64,000 nt of DNA, from assembly GCA_965260995.1 (NCBI GenBank), contig CBDHCD010000003.1:2108001-2172000 (forward strand). The letters are read 5' to 3'. The translations under genes were made by a program, and so were the position numbers. The notes under the pieces are model-generated. The model was not told the origin of the DNA, did no database searches, and saw nothing but the letters and a program-made list of their open reading frames with translations. This document shows, piece after piece, positions 52,366 to 60,974 of this stretch (its first letter is position 1; each line of letters begins with the position of its first letter). This stretch comes from JBBROS01 sp965260995. Lineage in GTDB: Bacteria > Pseudomonadota > Alphaproteobacteria > Acetobacterales > Acetobacteraceae.

Positions 52366-53730
52366 ATGGCAAGACAAACCGACCCCGAAACCCACCCTGG
52401 CCCTCTTGCCGCCTGGATGGTGCCGTTTGCCGGGTGCTTCACCCGCCCGACCTGGGCCAACCTGCTGGTGCTTGCCGCAGGCGCCATCCTGTCCCCGGGC
52501 CGGCGCACCGTCGCCGCAGCGCTGAGCAGCATGGGCCTGCGCGGGGCGGCGACCTTCACCAACTACCACCGTGCGCTTAACCGCAGCCGCTGGTCGGGCC
52601 AGGCTGCTGCACGCTGCCTGCTCGGACTGCTGGTCGCCTCCTTCGTGCCGAGCGGCCCGGTCGTGGTCGGTATTGACGAAACCATCGAGCGCCGCTGGGG
52701 CACGAAGATCAAGGCGCGCGGCATCTACCGCGATCCCGTGCAATCCAGCCACGGCCACTTTGTCAGGGCGTCCGGCCTGCGCTGGATCAGCCTGATGCTG
52801 CTCGCGCCCGTGCCGTTCGCCGGGCGTGTTTGGGCTTTGCCGTTCCTCACCTCGCTGGCGCCCTCTGAGCGCTACGCACAAGTCCACGGACGCCGGCACA
52901 AGCTGCTGACGGATCGGGCACGCCAACTGCTGCTCCGCCTCGCGCGCTGGTTGCCGGATCGGCGGATCATAGCCGTCGCCGACAGCAGCTACGCCGCTAT
53001 CGAGCTGCTCGCAGCCGTGTGCCGGCATGTTGTCGTGATTACCCGGCTGCGACTCGACGCGCGCCTGTTCGACCCGCCCCCTCCACGCTTGCCCGGAACG
53101 AAAGGACGTCCGCGCGTATCCGGCGCACGCCAGCCGACGCTGCTCCAGCGCCTGGCCGACCCGAAAACAGAGTGGCAGCGCGTCACAATTACGGGCTGGT
53201 ACGAGCAGGGCGAACGCCAGCTCGACGTCGTGTCGGGCAGGGCACTCTGGTACCATCCTGGCAAGCAAGTGCCGGTCCGCTGGGTGCTGGTCCGCGACCC
53301 GGCCGGCGAGGCCGAACCGCAAGCGTTCCTGTGCACGGACCAAGCCGCCGACCCGGTCGCCATCCTGCAGCTGTTCGTGCGCCGCTGGTCCGTCGAGGTG
53401 ACCTTCGCCGAGGTGCGCCGGCACCTGGGCGTGGAAACGCAGCGCCAATGGTCGGACCTGGCTGTTGCCCGCACCACCCCGTGCCTGCTCGCCCTGTTCT
53501 CGCTCGTGACGCTCTGGGCCAGCGACTTGGCCGCGCGCGGCCTCGTCCTGCCCAGGCGCGCCGCTTGGTATGCCAAACACGCCGTCACCTTCTCCGACGC
53601 GCTCGCCGCCGTCCGCCGCCAGCTTTGGATCGCACAGGCTTTCTCAACATCGCCGCATGCCCAGAACACCGCAACAATCCCGCGCGTGCTCCTCGATAGG
53701 CTCACCGAAGCCGCATGCTACCCAGCCTGA
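52366..53730 (+). CDS. DDE transposase (IS701-like)
   Basis: A 454-aa transposase with ATG 52366. The three acids appear in VVVGIDETIERRWG, IIAVADSSYAAIELL and VRRWSVEVTFAEVRRHLG. GIYRDPVQSSHGHFVRASGLRW is a conserved block of this group. No stop or frameshift interrupts it and its stop lies inside the right terminal repeat, so the element is probably functional. Confidence 0.9.
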   Translation: MARQTDPETHPGPLAAWMVPFAGCFTRPTWANLLVLAAGAILSPGRRTVAAALSSMGLRGAATFTNYHRALNRSRWSGQAAARCLLGLLVASFVPSGPVVVGIDETIERRWGTKIKARGIYRDPVQSSHGHFVRASGLRWISLMLLAPVPFAGRVWALPFLTSLAPSERYAQVHGRRHKLLTDRARQLLLRLARWLPDRRIIAVADSSYAAIELLAAVCRHVVVITRLRLDARLFDPPPPRLPGTKGRPRVSGARQPTLLQRLADPKTEWQRVTITGWYEQGERQLDVVSGRALWYHPGKQVPVRWVLVRDPAGEAEPQAFLCTDQAADPVAILQLFVRRWSVEVTFAEVRRHLGVETQRQWSDLAVARTTPCLLALFSLVTLWASDLAARGLVLPRRAAWYAKHAVTFSDALAAVRRQLWIAQAFSTSPHAQNTATIPRVLLDRLTEAACYPA

Positions 53731-53746
53731 AATGGCCAAAGTCGAG

Positions 53747-53751
53747 GTAAG
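53747..53751. repeat. right 5-bp target duplication of the 1747-bp IS
   Basis: GTAAG directly after the right terminal repeat, matching 51995-51999. Confidence 0.75.
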
Positions 53752-53799
53752 GTCCCGTTAACTTATTCCGGCCAAGGTGCGGGCCGGAGGGTTCGGGCG

Positions 53800-54825
53800 A
53801 TGGCGACGGCGGATGATGCGACGGACGGCGGCGATCAGGCGCCGGGGGCCGACGCGGCGGACGGCTCGATGGCGCGGGTGCTGAGCCAGGCCGAGATCGA
53901 CAGCCTGCTGAGCGGCGCGGGAGACAAGGCGCAGGCGGTGCGCCAGACCGGGATCGAGCGCATCGTCGAGGCGGGCCTCGTGTCCTACGAGCGCCTGCCG
54001 ATGCTGGAGATCGTGTTCGACCGGCTGGTGCGCAGCCTGACGAGCAGCCTGCGCAACTTCACGAGCGACACCGTCGAGGTCGAGATCGACAGCATCCAGT
54101 CGCTGCGGTTCGGGGACTACCTCGACACCCTGCCGTCGCCGGTGATGATCGCCGTGTTCAAGGTCGTGGAGTGGGACAACCACGGCCTGATCGTGGTGGA
54201 CAGCGCGCTGATCTACAGCATGGTGGACGTGCTGCTCGGTGGCCGGCAGGGGGCGGCGATCATGCGGATCGAGGGCCGGCCCTACACCACGATCGAGCGC
54301 ACGCTGATCGAGCGGCTGATCCAGGTCGTGCTGCAGGAGCTGTGCGCCAGCTTCGAGCCGCTGGCGCCGGTGACGTTCAAGCTGGAGCGGCTGGAGGTCA
54401 ACCCGCGCTTCGCCACCATCTCGCGCCTGTCGAATGCCGCCATCCTGGGGCGGCTGCGGATCGACATGGAGGACCGGGGCGGCCGGATGGACGTGATGCT
54501 GCCGTACGCGACGCTGGAGCCGGTGCGGGAGCTGCTGCTGCAGCAGTTCATGGGCGAGCGGTTCGGGCGCGACCGCATCTGGGAAACCCACCTGGCGGAG
54601 GAGCTGCGCGAAACCGAGGTCAAGCTCGAGGCCGTCCTGGATGAGCAGGTGATGCTGCTGTCCGAGGTGATGCGGTTCGAGGTGGGCACCCGCCTCGTGC
54701 TCGGGACCGATCCGGGGGCGGCGGTGCAGCTTCGTTGCGGCGCGGTGCCGCTGTTCGAGGCGCGAGTGGGCCGCAAACAGAACCGCGTCGCGGTCCGGAT
54801 CGAATCGGAAGCCGGGCGGACCTGA
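53800..54825 (+). CDS. fliM: flagellar motor switch protein FliM
   Basis: C-ring protein that binds CheY-P and sets rotation direction. The CheY-binding/N-terminal motif is VLSQAEIDSLLSG (residues ~27-39), followed by the middle domain with YERLPMLEIVFDRLVRSLTSSLRNF and LPSPVMIAVFKVVEWDNHGLIVVDSALIYSMVDVLLGG, and the C-terminal SpoA domain (VLDEQVMLLSEVMRFEVGTRLVL). At 341 aa it is of normal length. GGAGG stands 9 bases before ATG 53800. No other flagellar gene is in the window. An IS ends 53 bases upstream and may have cut off its former promoter. Confidence 0.92.
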   Translation: MATADDATDGGDQAPGADAADGSMARVLSQAEIDSLLSGAGDKAQAVRQTGIERIVEAGLVSYERLPMLEIVFDRLVRSLTSSLRNFTSDTVEVEIDSIQSLRFGDYLDTLPSPVMIAVFKVVEWDNHGLIVVDSALIYSMVDVLLGGRQGAAIMRIEGRPYTTIERTLIERLIQVVLQELCASFEPLAPVTFKLERLEVNPRFATISRLSNAAILGRLRIDMEDRGGRMDVMLPYATLEPVRELLLQQFMGERFGRDRIWETHLAEELRETEVKLEAVLDEQVMLLSEVMRFEVGTRLVLGTDPGAAVQLRCGAVPLFEARVGRKQNRVAVRIESEAGRT

Positions 54826-54938
54826 CGCCGGCAGCCTTTTCATCTGACTGGCACGCGCGCCGGCCTGGCGGGCGGCGCGCCGCCGCTCTTGCTCCCGCCG
54901 CCGTCCGCTCCTATAGCCCCCGAGCCAACGGAGGCAGG

Positions 54939-57026
54939 ATGGCAGGCACAGGCGAAACCAGCACGCTCGACCGTCGCGCGCCCGATCACGGCATCCCCGG
55001 CGGCATCCCCGGCCTCGTCGCGCCCATCCGCCGGCCTCGTCGCCCGACGGCGGATGAGCAGAGGATGGCGGACGCTCTGCGGGCGCTGGCGATCGATGCG
55101 GCGGACGCGGCCGGGTCCGGTCCTCCGGTGATGCCGCTCGGCATGGCGGACGCGGCGGCGGCGCTGTGGAGTCGGGCGCTGCGGTTCGACGCCGGCGACC
55201 CGCGCTGGCCGGACCGCGACCGCTTCGTGCTGTCGGCCGGTCACGGCTCGATGCTGCTTTACGCGCTGCTGCACCTGACCGGGCACGCCGGCATGGAGCT
55301 GGAGGCATTGCGCCGCTTCCGCCAGTTGCATAGCCCGGCGGCCGGGCATCCCGACCACGCCGAGCACCCGGCGATCGAGACGACGACCGGGCCACCCGGC
55401 CAGGGGTTCGCCACCGCGGTCGGGATGGCGCTGGCCGAGCGCATGATGGCGGCGCGGTTCGGCCGCAGCCTGGTCGATCACCGCACCTGGGTGATCGCGT
55501 CCGACGGCGATCTGATGGAGGGCGTCAGCCACGAGGCGGCGTGCCTGGCCGGGCACTTGCGGCTGGAGAAGCTGGCGGTGCTGTGGGACGACAACAGCGT
55601 CTCGCTCGACGGCGATGCGTCGCTATCGAGGTCCGACGACCCGCTCAGGCGGTTCGCCGCCGCCGGGTGGGCGACGAAGCGGGTCGATGGGCACGACGGA
55701 GCGGCGATCGCCGCGGCCCTGTCCTCCGCCACGCGGTCGCGCAAGCCCGTGCTGATCGCCTGCCGCACTTCGGCCCGGTCACCGGCCCGGCTGCCTGGCG
55801 GGGACGGCGCGGCCTGGTCCGGCGCGGCGGCGAAGCGGGCGTTCGGATGGGACGAGGCCCCGTTCGAGGTGCCGCGGCACCTGGTCGAGCAGTGGCGGCG
55901 GGCGGGGGCGCGCGGGACCGGGCTGCGCCGGGCGTGGCTGAAGCGGCTGGCGACCCACCCGTTGCGGGCGGAGTTCGAGCGCGTGCTGGCCGGGCGCCTG
56001 CCGGACGCCTGGCACGAGGCCACCGCGGCGCTCAAGGCCGAGCTGGCGGAGAGCCGCCCGGCGCACGCCACCCGGCAAAGCAGCCAGCGGGTGCTGGACG
56101 CGCTGGCGGCGGCGATGCCCGAGTTGGTCGGCGGCTCGGCGGGCCTGACGCGCTCCGACCTGGCGCAGGCGCGGGGAATGGCCGCGGTCGGGCCGGGGCA
56201 GTACGCCGGCCGCTACGTGCATTACGGGGTGCGCGAGCACGCGATGGCCGCCTGCCTGAACGGCTTGGCGCTGCACGGCGGGCTGCGGCCCTACGCCGGC
56301 GCCTTGCTGGTGTTCACCGACTACATGCGCCCGGCGCTGCGGCTGGCGGCGCTGATGCGGCAGCGGGTGATCCACGTGCTGACCCACGACAGCATCGGTC
56401 TCGGTGGGGACGGGGCGACGCACCAGCCGGTCGAGCACCTGGCGTCGCTGCGCGCGATGCCCGGCTTGTGCGTGCTGCGCCCGGCGGACGCGATCGAGAC
56501 GGTGGAGTGCTGGGACCTGGCGATCCGCCGCGGCGAGGGGCCGAGCCTGCTGGTGCTGTCCCGCCAGGCCGTGCCGGCGGTGCGCGCGGACGTGGCGGAG
56601 AATCGCTCGGCGCGCGGCGGCTACGTGCTGGCGGAAGCGGACGGGGCGCGGCAGGCGACGCTGATCGCGTCGGGCTCCGAGGTGTCGGTGGCACTGCGGG
56701 CGCGCGACCTGCTGGCCGGGCACGGGATCGCGGCGGCGGTGGTGTCCTTGCCGTGCTGGGACCTGTTCGCGGCGCAGGACGAGAGCTACCACGCGCAGGT
56801 GCTGGGCTCGGCGCTGCGGGTCGGCGTCGAGGCGGCGTGCGGCTTCGGCTGGGAGCGGTGGCTGGGGGCGGACGGGATCTTCATCGGCATGACCGGCTTC
56901 GGCGCCAGCGCGCCGGGCGAGGCGCTTTACCAGCATTTCGGCATCACGCCGGAGGCGATCGCGCTGGCCGCGCGCAAGCGGCTGCAACCCGAGCATTTTC
57001 AGAAGGATGAGGTTTATGGCGGTTAA
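54939..57026 (+). CDS. tkt: transketolase
   Basis: Thiamine-diphosphate enzyme of the pentose phosphate/Calvin pathways, 695 aa. Visible motifs: LSAGHGSMLLYALLHLTG, GHPDHAEHPAIETTTGPPGQGFATAVGMALAE, ASDGDLMEGVSHEAA and WDDNSVSLDG for cofactor binding, then VHYGVREHAMAACLNG, FTDYMRPALRLAALM, THDSIGLGGDGATHQPVEHL. It has a longer, basic N-terminal extension (~40 residues) before the first motif. GAGG precedes ATG 54939. The gap gene starts inside its last codons, making a tkt-gap-pgk operon. Confidence 0.93.
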   Translation: MAGTGETSTLDRRAPDHGIPGGIPGLVAPIRRPRRPTADEQRMADALRALAIDAADAAGSGPPVMPLGMADAAAALWSRALRFDAGDPRWPDRDRFVLSAGHGSMLLYALLHLTGHAGMELEALRRFRQLHSPAAGHPDHAEHPAIETTTGPPGQGFATAVGMALAERMMAARFGRSLVDHRTWVIASDGDLMEGVSHEAACLAGHLRLEKLAVLWDDNSVSLDGDASLSRSDDPLRRFAAAGWATKRVDGHDGAAIAAALSSATRSRKPVLIACRTSARSPARLPGGDGAAWSGAAAKRAFGWDEAPFEVPRHLVEQWRRAGARGTGLRRAWLKRLATHPLRAEFERVLAGRLPDAWHEATAALKAELAESRPAHATRQSSQRVLDALAAAMPELVGGSAGLTRSDLAQARGMAAVGPGQYAGRYVHYGVREHAMAACLNGLALHGGLRPYAGALLVFTDYMRPALRLAALMRQRVIHVLTHDSIGLGGDGATHQPVEHLASLRAMPGLCVLRPADAIETVECWDLAIRRGEGPSLLVLSRQAVPAVRADVAENRSARGGYVLAEADGARQATLIASGSEVSVALRARDLLAGHGIAAAVVSLPCWDLFAAQDESYHAQVLGSALRVGVEAACGFGWERWLGADGIFIGMTGFGASAPGEALYQHFGITPEAIALAARKRLQPEHFQKDEVYGG

Positions 57027-58035
57027 AGTCGCGATCAACGGGTTCGGGCGCATCGGCCGCCTGGTGCTGCGCGCGATCGTGGAAAGCGAGCGGAGCGACG
57101 TGGAGCCGGTGGCGATCAACGACCTCGGCAGCGTCGAGGCCAACGCGCACCTGTTCCGCTTCGACAGCGTCCACGGCCGCTTTCCCGGCGAGGTCGAGGC
57201 GCAGGGCGACAGCCTGACCATCAAGAGCGGCGGGCGGACCTGGGGGCCGATCAAGGTCACGGCGGAGCGCGAGCCGGGCCGCGTGCCGTATCAGGGCGTG
57301 GACGTGGCGATGGAGTGCACCGGGCGCTTCACCAGCAAGGGTTCGGCGACGGCGCTGATCGAGGGCGCGGGGGCGCGCAAGGTGCTGATCAGCGCGCCGG
57401 CGGACGGGGTGGACGCGACAGTGGTCTACGGCGTCAACCACCAGGTGATCACCAAGGACATGACGGTGATCTCCAACGCGTCCTGCACCACCAACTGCCT
57501 GGTGCCGATGGTGAAGGTGCTGCACGACACGTTCGGCATCCTGCGCGGCTACATGGTGACGATCCACTCCTACACCGGCGACCAGAACACGGTCGACACG
57601 CTGCACAGTGACCTGCACCGGGCGCGGGCGGCGGCCGTCAGCAGCATCCCGACCAGCACGGGCGCCGCCCGCGCGGTCGGCCTCGTGATGCCCGAGCTGA
57701 AAGGCAAGCTCGACGGCACGGCGATCCGGGTGCCGACGCCCAACGTCTCGCTCGTCAGCCTCGACGTGAACCTGCGCGACCAGGCGAGCGCGCAGCAGAT
57801 CAACGACGCCATGAAGGAGGCGTCCAGCGCCGGGCCGTTGAGGGGGATCCTCGAATACAACACGCACAAGCTGGTCAGCATCGACTTCAACCACTCGCCC
57901 GCGTCCTGCACCTTCGATTCGACGCAGACGGCGGTGGTGGACGGGCAGCTCGCCCGGGTGATGGGTTGGTATGACAACGAGTGGGGCTTCTCCAACCGCA
58001 TGGTGGACACGGCCGCCCTGTTCGGCAGCCTGTAA
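57016..58035 (+). CDS. gap: glyceraldehyde-3-phosphate dehydrogenase
   Basis: Oxidises glyceraldehyde 3-phosphate with NAD(P) and phosphate. Full 339 aa: NAD motif INGFGRIGRLVLRAI, the active-site Cys in SNASCTTNCL, HSYTGDQNTVD, and WYDNEWGFSNRMVDT at the end. ATG 57016 overlaps tkt by 11 bases and has AGGATGAGG just upstream; an ATG three codons earlier (57007) is weaker. The Asn at the end of beta2 (VAINDLG) gives no clear NAD/NADP preference. Confidence 0.95.
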   Translation: MAVKVAINGFGRIGRLVLRAIVESERSDVEPVAINDLGSVEANAHLFRFDSVHGRFPGEVEAQGDSLTIKSGGRTWGPIKVTAEREPGRVPYQGVDVAMECTGRFTSKGSATALIEGAGARKVLISAPADGVDATVVYGVNHQVITKDMTVISNASCTTNCLVPMVKVLHDTFGILRGYMVTIHSYTGDQNTVDTLHSDLHRARAAAVSSIPTSTGAARAVGLVMPELKGKLDGTAIRVPTPNVSLVSLDVNLRDQASAQQINDAMKEASSAGPLRGILEYNTHKLVSIDFNHSPASCTFDSTQTAVVDGQLARVMGWYDNEWGFSNRMVDTAALFGSL

Positions 58036-58036
58036 C

Positions 58037-59227
58037 GTGGCGGCTCGCCTGCTCGACGGGGTGGCCGTCCAGGGCAAGCGCGTGCTGCTGCGCGCGGACC
58101 TCAACGTGCCGGTCCGCGACGGGCGGATCACCGACATGACGCGGATCGAGCGGCTCAGCCCGACCATTCGCGAGCTGTCCGAAGCGGGCGCCCGCGTGAT
58201 CGTGTGCAGCCACTTCGACCGGCCGAAGGGCAAGCGGGTGCCGGGGATGAGCTTGAAGCCGATGGCGGACGCTCTGGGCGAGGCGCTGGGCCGCCCCGTC
58301 GCCTTCGCCGAGGACTGCGTCGGCGAGGCGGCAGGGCGCGCGGTGGGCGCGATGCGGGACGGCGACGTGCTGGTGCTGGAGAACACCCGGTTCCATCCCG
58401 GCGAGGAGGAGAACGACCCCGAGTTCGCCCGCGCCCTCGCCGCCAACGCCGACCTGTTCGTGAACGACGCCTTCTCCGCCGCCCACCGCGCCCACGCCAG
58501 CACCGAAGGCGTGGCGCGGCTGTTGCCGTCCTACGCCGGGCGGCTGATGCAGCGTGAGCTGGAGGCGCTGGACGCGGCGCTGGGCAACCCGGCGCGGCCG
58601 GTGGCGGCGATCGTGGGCGGCAGCAAGGTGTCGACCAAGCTGGAGCTGCTGGGCAACCTGTCGCGCCGGGTCGACGTGCTGGTGATCGGCGGGGCGATGG
58701 CCAACACGTTCCTGGCGGCGCAGGGCACCGACGTGGGGCGCAGCCTGCAGGAAGCGGAGATGCACGGCACGGCGCGCGGCATCCTGTCCGACGCCGAGGC
58801 GGCCGGCTGCGACGTCGTGCTGCCACGCGACGCCGTGGTGGCGCGCGAGTTCAAGCCGAACCCGGCGACCGAGACGGTCGGCGCTGGCCAGATCCCGGCG
58901 GACGCGATGATGCTCGACGTCGGGCCGGACACGGTCGCGGCGTTGCAGCGGCGGCTACCCGGGCTGCGCACGGTGGTGTGGAACGGGCCGCTGGGCGCGT
59001 TCGAGACGCCGCCGTTCGACGCGGCGACGACGGCGCTGGCGCGCGCGGTGGCCGATGCGACGCGGGCGGGCGGCCTGTGCAGCGTGGCGGGCGGCGGGGA
59101 CACGGTTTCGGCGCTGCGCCACGCCGGGGTGCTGGACGCGCTGACTTACGTCAGCAGCGCGGGCGGGGCGTTCCTGGAATGGCTGGAAGGCAAGACGCTG
59201 CCAGGGGTGGCGGCGCTCGAAGCGTGA
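58037..59227 (+). CDS. pgk: phosphoglycerate kinase
   Basis: Interconverts 1,3-bisphosphoglycerate and 3-phosphoglycerate with ADP/ATP. The 396-aa protein has RADLNVPVRDGRITDMTRIE, SHFDRPKGKRVPGMSLKP (the second residue is F-D where L-G is usual), ENTRFHPGEEENDPEFA, NDAFSAAHRAHAS, VGGSKVSTKLELL and GGGDTVSAL. GTG 58037 is one base after the gap stop. No fructose-bisphosphate aldolase follows, although it often does in such operons. Confidence 0.94.
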   Translation: MAARLLDGVAVQGKRVLLRADLNVPVRDGRITDMTRIERLSPTIRELSEAGARVIVCSHFDRPKGKRVPGMSLKPMADALGEALGRPVAFAEDCVGEAAGRAVGAMRDGDVLVLENTRFHPGEEENDPEFARALAANADLFVNDAFSAAHRAHASTEGVARLLPSYAGRLMQRELEALDAALGNPARPVAAIVGGSKVSTKLELLGNLSRRVDVLVIGGAMANTFLAAQGTDVGRSLQEAEMHGTARGILSDAEAAGCDVVLPRDAVVAREFKPNPATETVGAGQIPADAMMLDVGPDTVAALQRRLPGLRTVVWNGPLGAFETPPFDAATTALARAVADATRAGGLCSVAGGGDTVSALRHAGVLDALTYVSSAGGAFLEWLEGKTLPGVAALEA

Positions 59228-59333
59228 CGCCGCGGGCAGGGCGGCGGCCGTGTCAGCAACGATCAGGAATTTTGTTGTAGCGTAACGGTTGTTGTTAACG
59301 TATCCTTCACGGATGCGATATACAGTGCTTCAC

Positions 59334-59537
59334 ATGCTATCGACATCATCCCTGCAAGCCTTCTCGGGCGCGGCCACAACGGCCTCCATCAACACGGCCG
59401 GCCGCGCGAACCCCGTTCGCCTCGTCCGCGCGCAACAGGAGCAGGCGGCGCGCCCGCCGTCCGGGTCGGCCGCGGCAATGCCGGAACGGCCGGCCTTGCC
59501 GCTGCCGCGCGGGTCGCTGCTGAACCTGTCGGTATGA
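59334..59537 (+). CDS. small hypothetical protein
   Basis: A 67-residue protein, Ala/Pro/Arg-rich, ending LPLPRGSLLNLSV. The Pro-rich end with a final hydrophobic LNLSV looks like short proteins found in related genomes, but no function is known. ATG 59334 lies near a potential -10 region (TACAGT) in the AT-richer leader; the ribosome-binding site is weak. It could be spurious. Confidence 0.4.
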   Translation: MLSTSSLQAFSGAATTASINTAGRANPVRLVRAQQEQAARPPSGSAAAMPERPALPLPRGSLLNLSV

Positions 59538-59595
59538 GCCGACGCGGCGTGCCGAGGCGGGGATCGTGCCGCGCGGCGCGGCACCGGCCCGCGGC

Positions 59596-59624
59596 TTGAC
59601 TTTGTTGCGCCGCAGCACTAGGTT
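59596..59624 (+). promoter_or_regulatory. candidate sigma-70 promoter of the helicase gene
   Basis: TTGACT (59596-59601), 17-base spacer, TAGGTT (59619-59624). It would give a leader of about 140 bases before ATG 59776, as is common for DEAD-box helicase messages controlled at low temperature. Confidence 0.5.
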
Positions 59625-59775
59625 ACGGCTGCGCGTTTTGACGTGACCTCGTGCGCTGTCTTCGACCGGTACGTACACATCATTTCCCTGCGCCGGTTCG
59701 CGATCCTGCTGATCGCTGCGCCTTGTCCCCGCGTTCGGACGCCGGGTCACGGCCCATGAAAGACGGTTCATACCC

Positions 59776-60912
59776 ATGACGACATTCAACGAGCTCGGCC
59801 TCGCCGCGCCCATCCTCAAGGCGTTGGTCGCGGAGGGCTACACGACGCCGACGCCGATCCAGACCCAGGCCATCCCGCACGTCCTGCAAGGCCGCGACGT
59901 GCAGGGCATCGCCCAGACCGGCACCGGCAAGACGGCGGCGTTCGCGTTGCCGATCCTACACCGGCTGATGGCCGACAAGCGCCCGGCCAAGCCGCGCTCC
60001 TGCCGCGTGCTGGTGCTCAGCCCGACCCGCGAGCTGGCGAGCCAGATCGCCGAGAGCTTCCAGAACTACGGCCGCGGCACCGGGCTGCGCACCGCGCTGA
60101 TCTTCGGCGGCGTGCCGAAGCCGCGCCAGGCGCGGGCGATGGCGGGCGGCGTCGACGTGCTGGTGGCAACGCCGGGGCGGCTGCTCGACCACATGCAGGA
60201 CCGCGCGGTGCAGCTCGGCGGCGTCGAGGTGCTGGTGCTGGACGAGGCCGACCACATGCTCGACCTCGGCTTCATCGTGCCGATCCGCAAGATCGTCGCC
60301 ACCATCCCGACGGCGCGGCAGACGTTGTTCTTCTCCGCCACCATGCCGAAAGAGATCTCGACTTTGGCCGGACAGATGCTGCGTGACCCGGTTCACGTCG
60401 CGGTCGCGCCGGTCGCCACCACGGCCGAGCGGGTCGAGCAGAGCGTCATCTTCGTCGAGGCGGCGCGCAAGCGGCAGGTGCTGGCCGAGATCCTGCGCCG
60501 CGGCAAGATGGGCCGCACCTTGGTGTTCACGCGCACCAAGCACGGAGCCGACCGGGTGACGCAGCACCTCGAAGCCGTGGGGCAGACGGCGGCGGCGATC
60601 CACGGCAACAAGAGCCAGCCGCAGCGGGAGCGGGCGTTGGCCGCGTTCAAGGACGGCCGGGTGCGCGTGCTGGTCGCGACCGACATCGCCGCCCGCGGCA
60701 TCGACGTGGACGGCGTGACGCACGTGGTCAACTTCGATCTGCCGAACGTGCCGGAGGCTTACGTCCACCGGATCGGCCGCACGGCGCGGGCCGGGCACGC
60801 GGGCGTGGCGATCAGCTTCTGCGACAGCAGCGAGCGGGCCAACCTGCGCGGCATCGAGAAGCTGATCCGGGCGCGGCTGCCGGTCGAGGAGCCGGACAGC
60901 ATCGCCGCCTGA
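59776..60912 (+). CDS. rhlE: DEAD-box RNA helicase (RhlE type)
   Basis: ATP-dependent RNA helicase, 378 aa. Motifs in order: Q-motif FNELGLAAPILKALVAEGYTTPTPIQ, Walker A AQTGTGKTAAF, PTRELASQI, TPGRL, LDEADHMLD, SATMP, VFTRTK, VATDIAARGID and HRIGRTAR. The usual basic C-terminal tail of RhlE is missing, so it is a short form. It has a long leader behind a good promoter. Probably assists ribosome assembly or mRNA turnover. Confidence 0.92.
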   Translation: MTTFNELGLAAPILKALVAEGYTTPTPIQTQAIPHVLQGRDVQGIAQTGTGKTAAFALPILHRLMADKRPAKPRSCRVLVLSPTRELASQIAESFQNYGRGTGLRTALIFGGVPKPRQARAMAGGVDVLVATPGRLLDHMQDRAVQLGGVEVLVLDEADHMLDLGFIVPIRKIVATIPTARQTLFFSATMPKEISTLAGQMLRDPVHVAVAPVATTAERVEQSVIFVEAARKRQVLAEILRRGKMGRTLVFTRTKHGADRVTQHLEAVGQTAAAIHGNKSQPQRERALAAFKDGRVRVLVATDIAARGIDVDGVTHVVNFDLPNVPEAYVHRIGRTARAGHAGVAISFCDSSERANLRGIEKLIRARLPVEEPDSIAA

Positions 60913-60974
60913 GGTGCCCTGAGGCTCGGGCCGGGACACGGGGAGAGACTTCCCCTGCCCCGGTCACTCACTCG

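Larger units (their letters stand above)
52000..53746 (+). mobile_element. complete insertion sequence, 1747 bp, DDE transposase plus passenger gene (IS701-like)
   Basis: Perfect 18-bp terminal inverted repeats: CTCGACTTTGGCCATTTC (52000-52017) and GAAATGGCCAAAGTCGAG (53729-53746). GTAAG flanks both sides. It carries a transposase rightward and a small gene leftward in its left 350 bases. The element separates DUF445 from fliM. The family name is my best recognition of the transposase, not certain. Confidence 0.93.

Noticed and set aside
60913..60974. GC-rich imperfect inverted repeat between the helicase and glycosyltransferase genes
   Set aside because: Only short interrupted stems (GGGGA/TCCCC, CCGGG/CCCGG) and no T-run; too weak to call a terminator.
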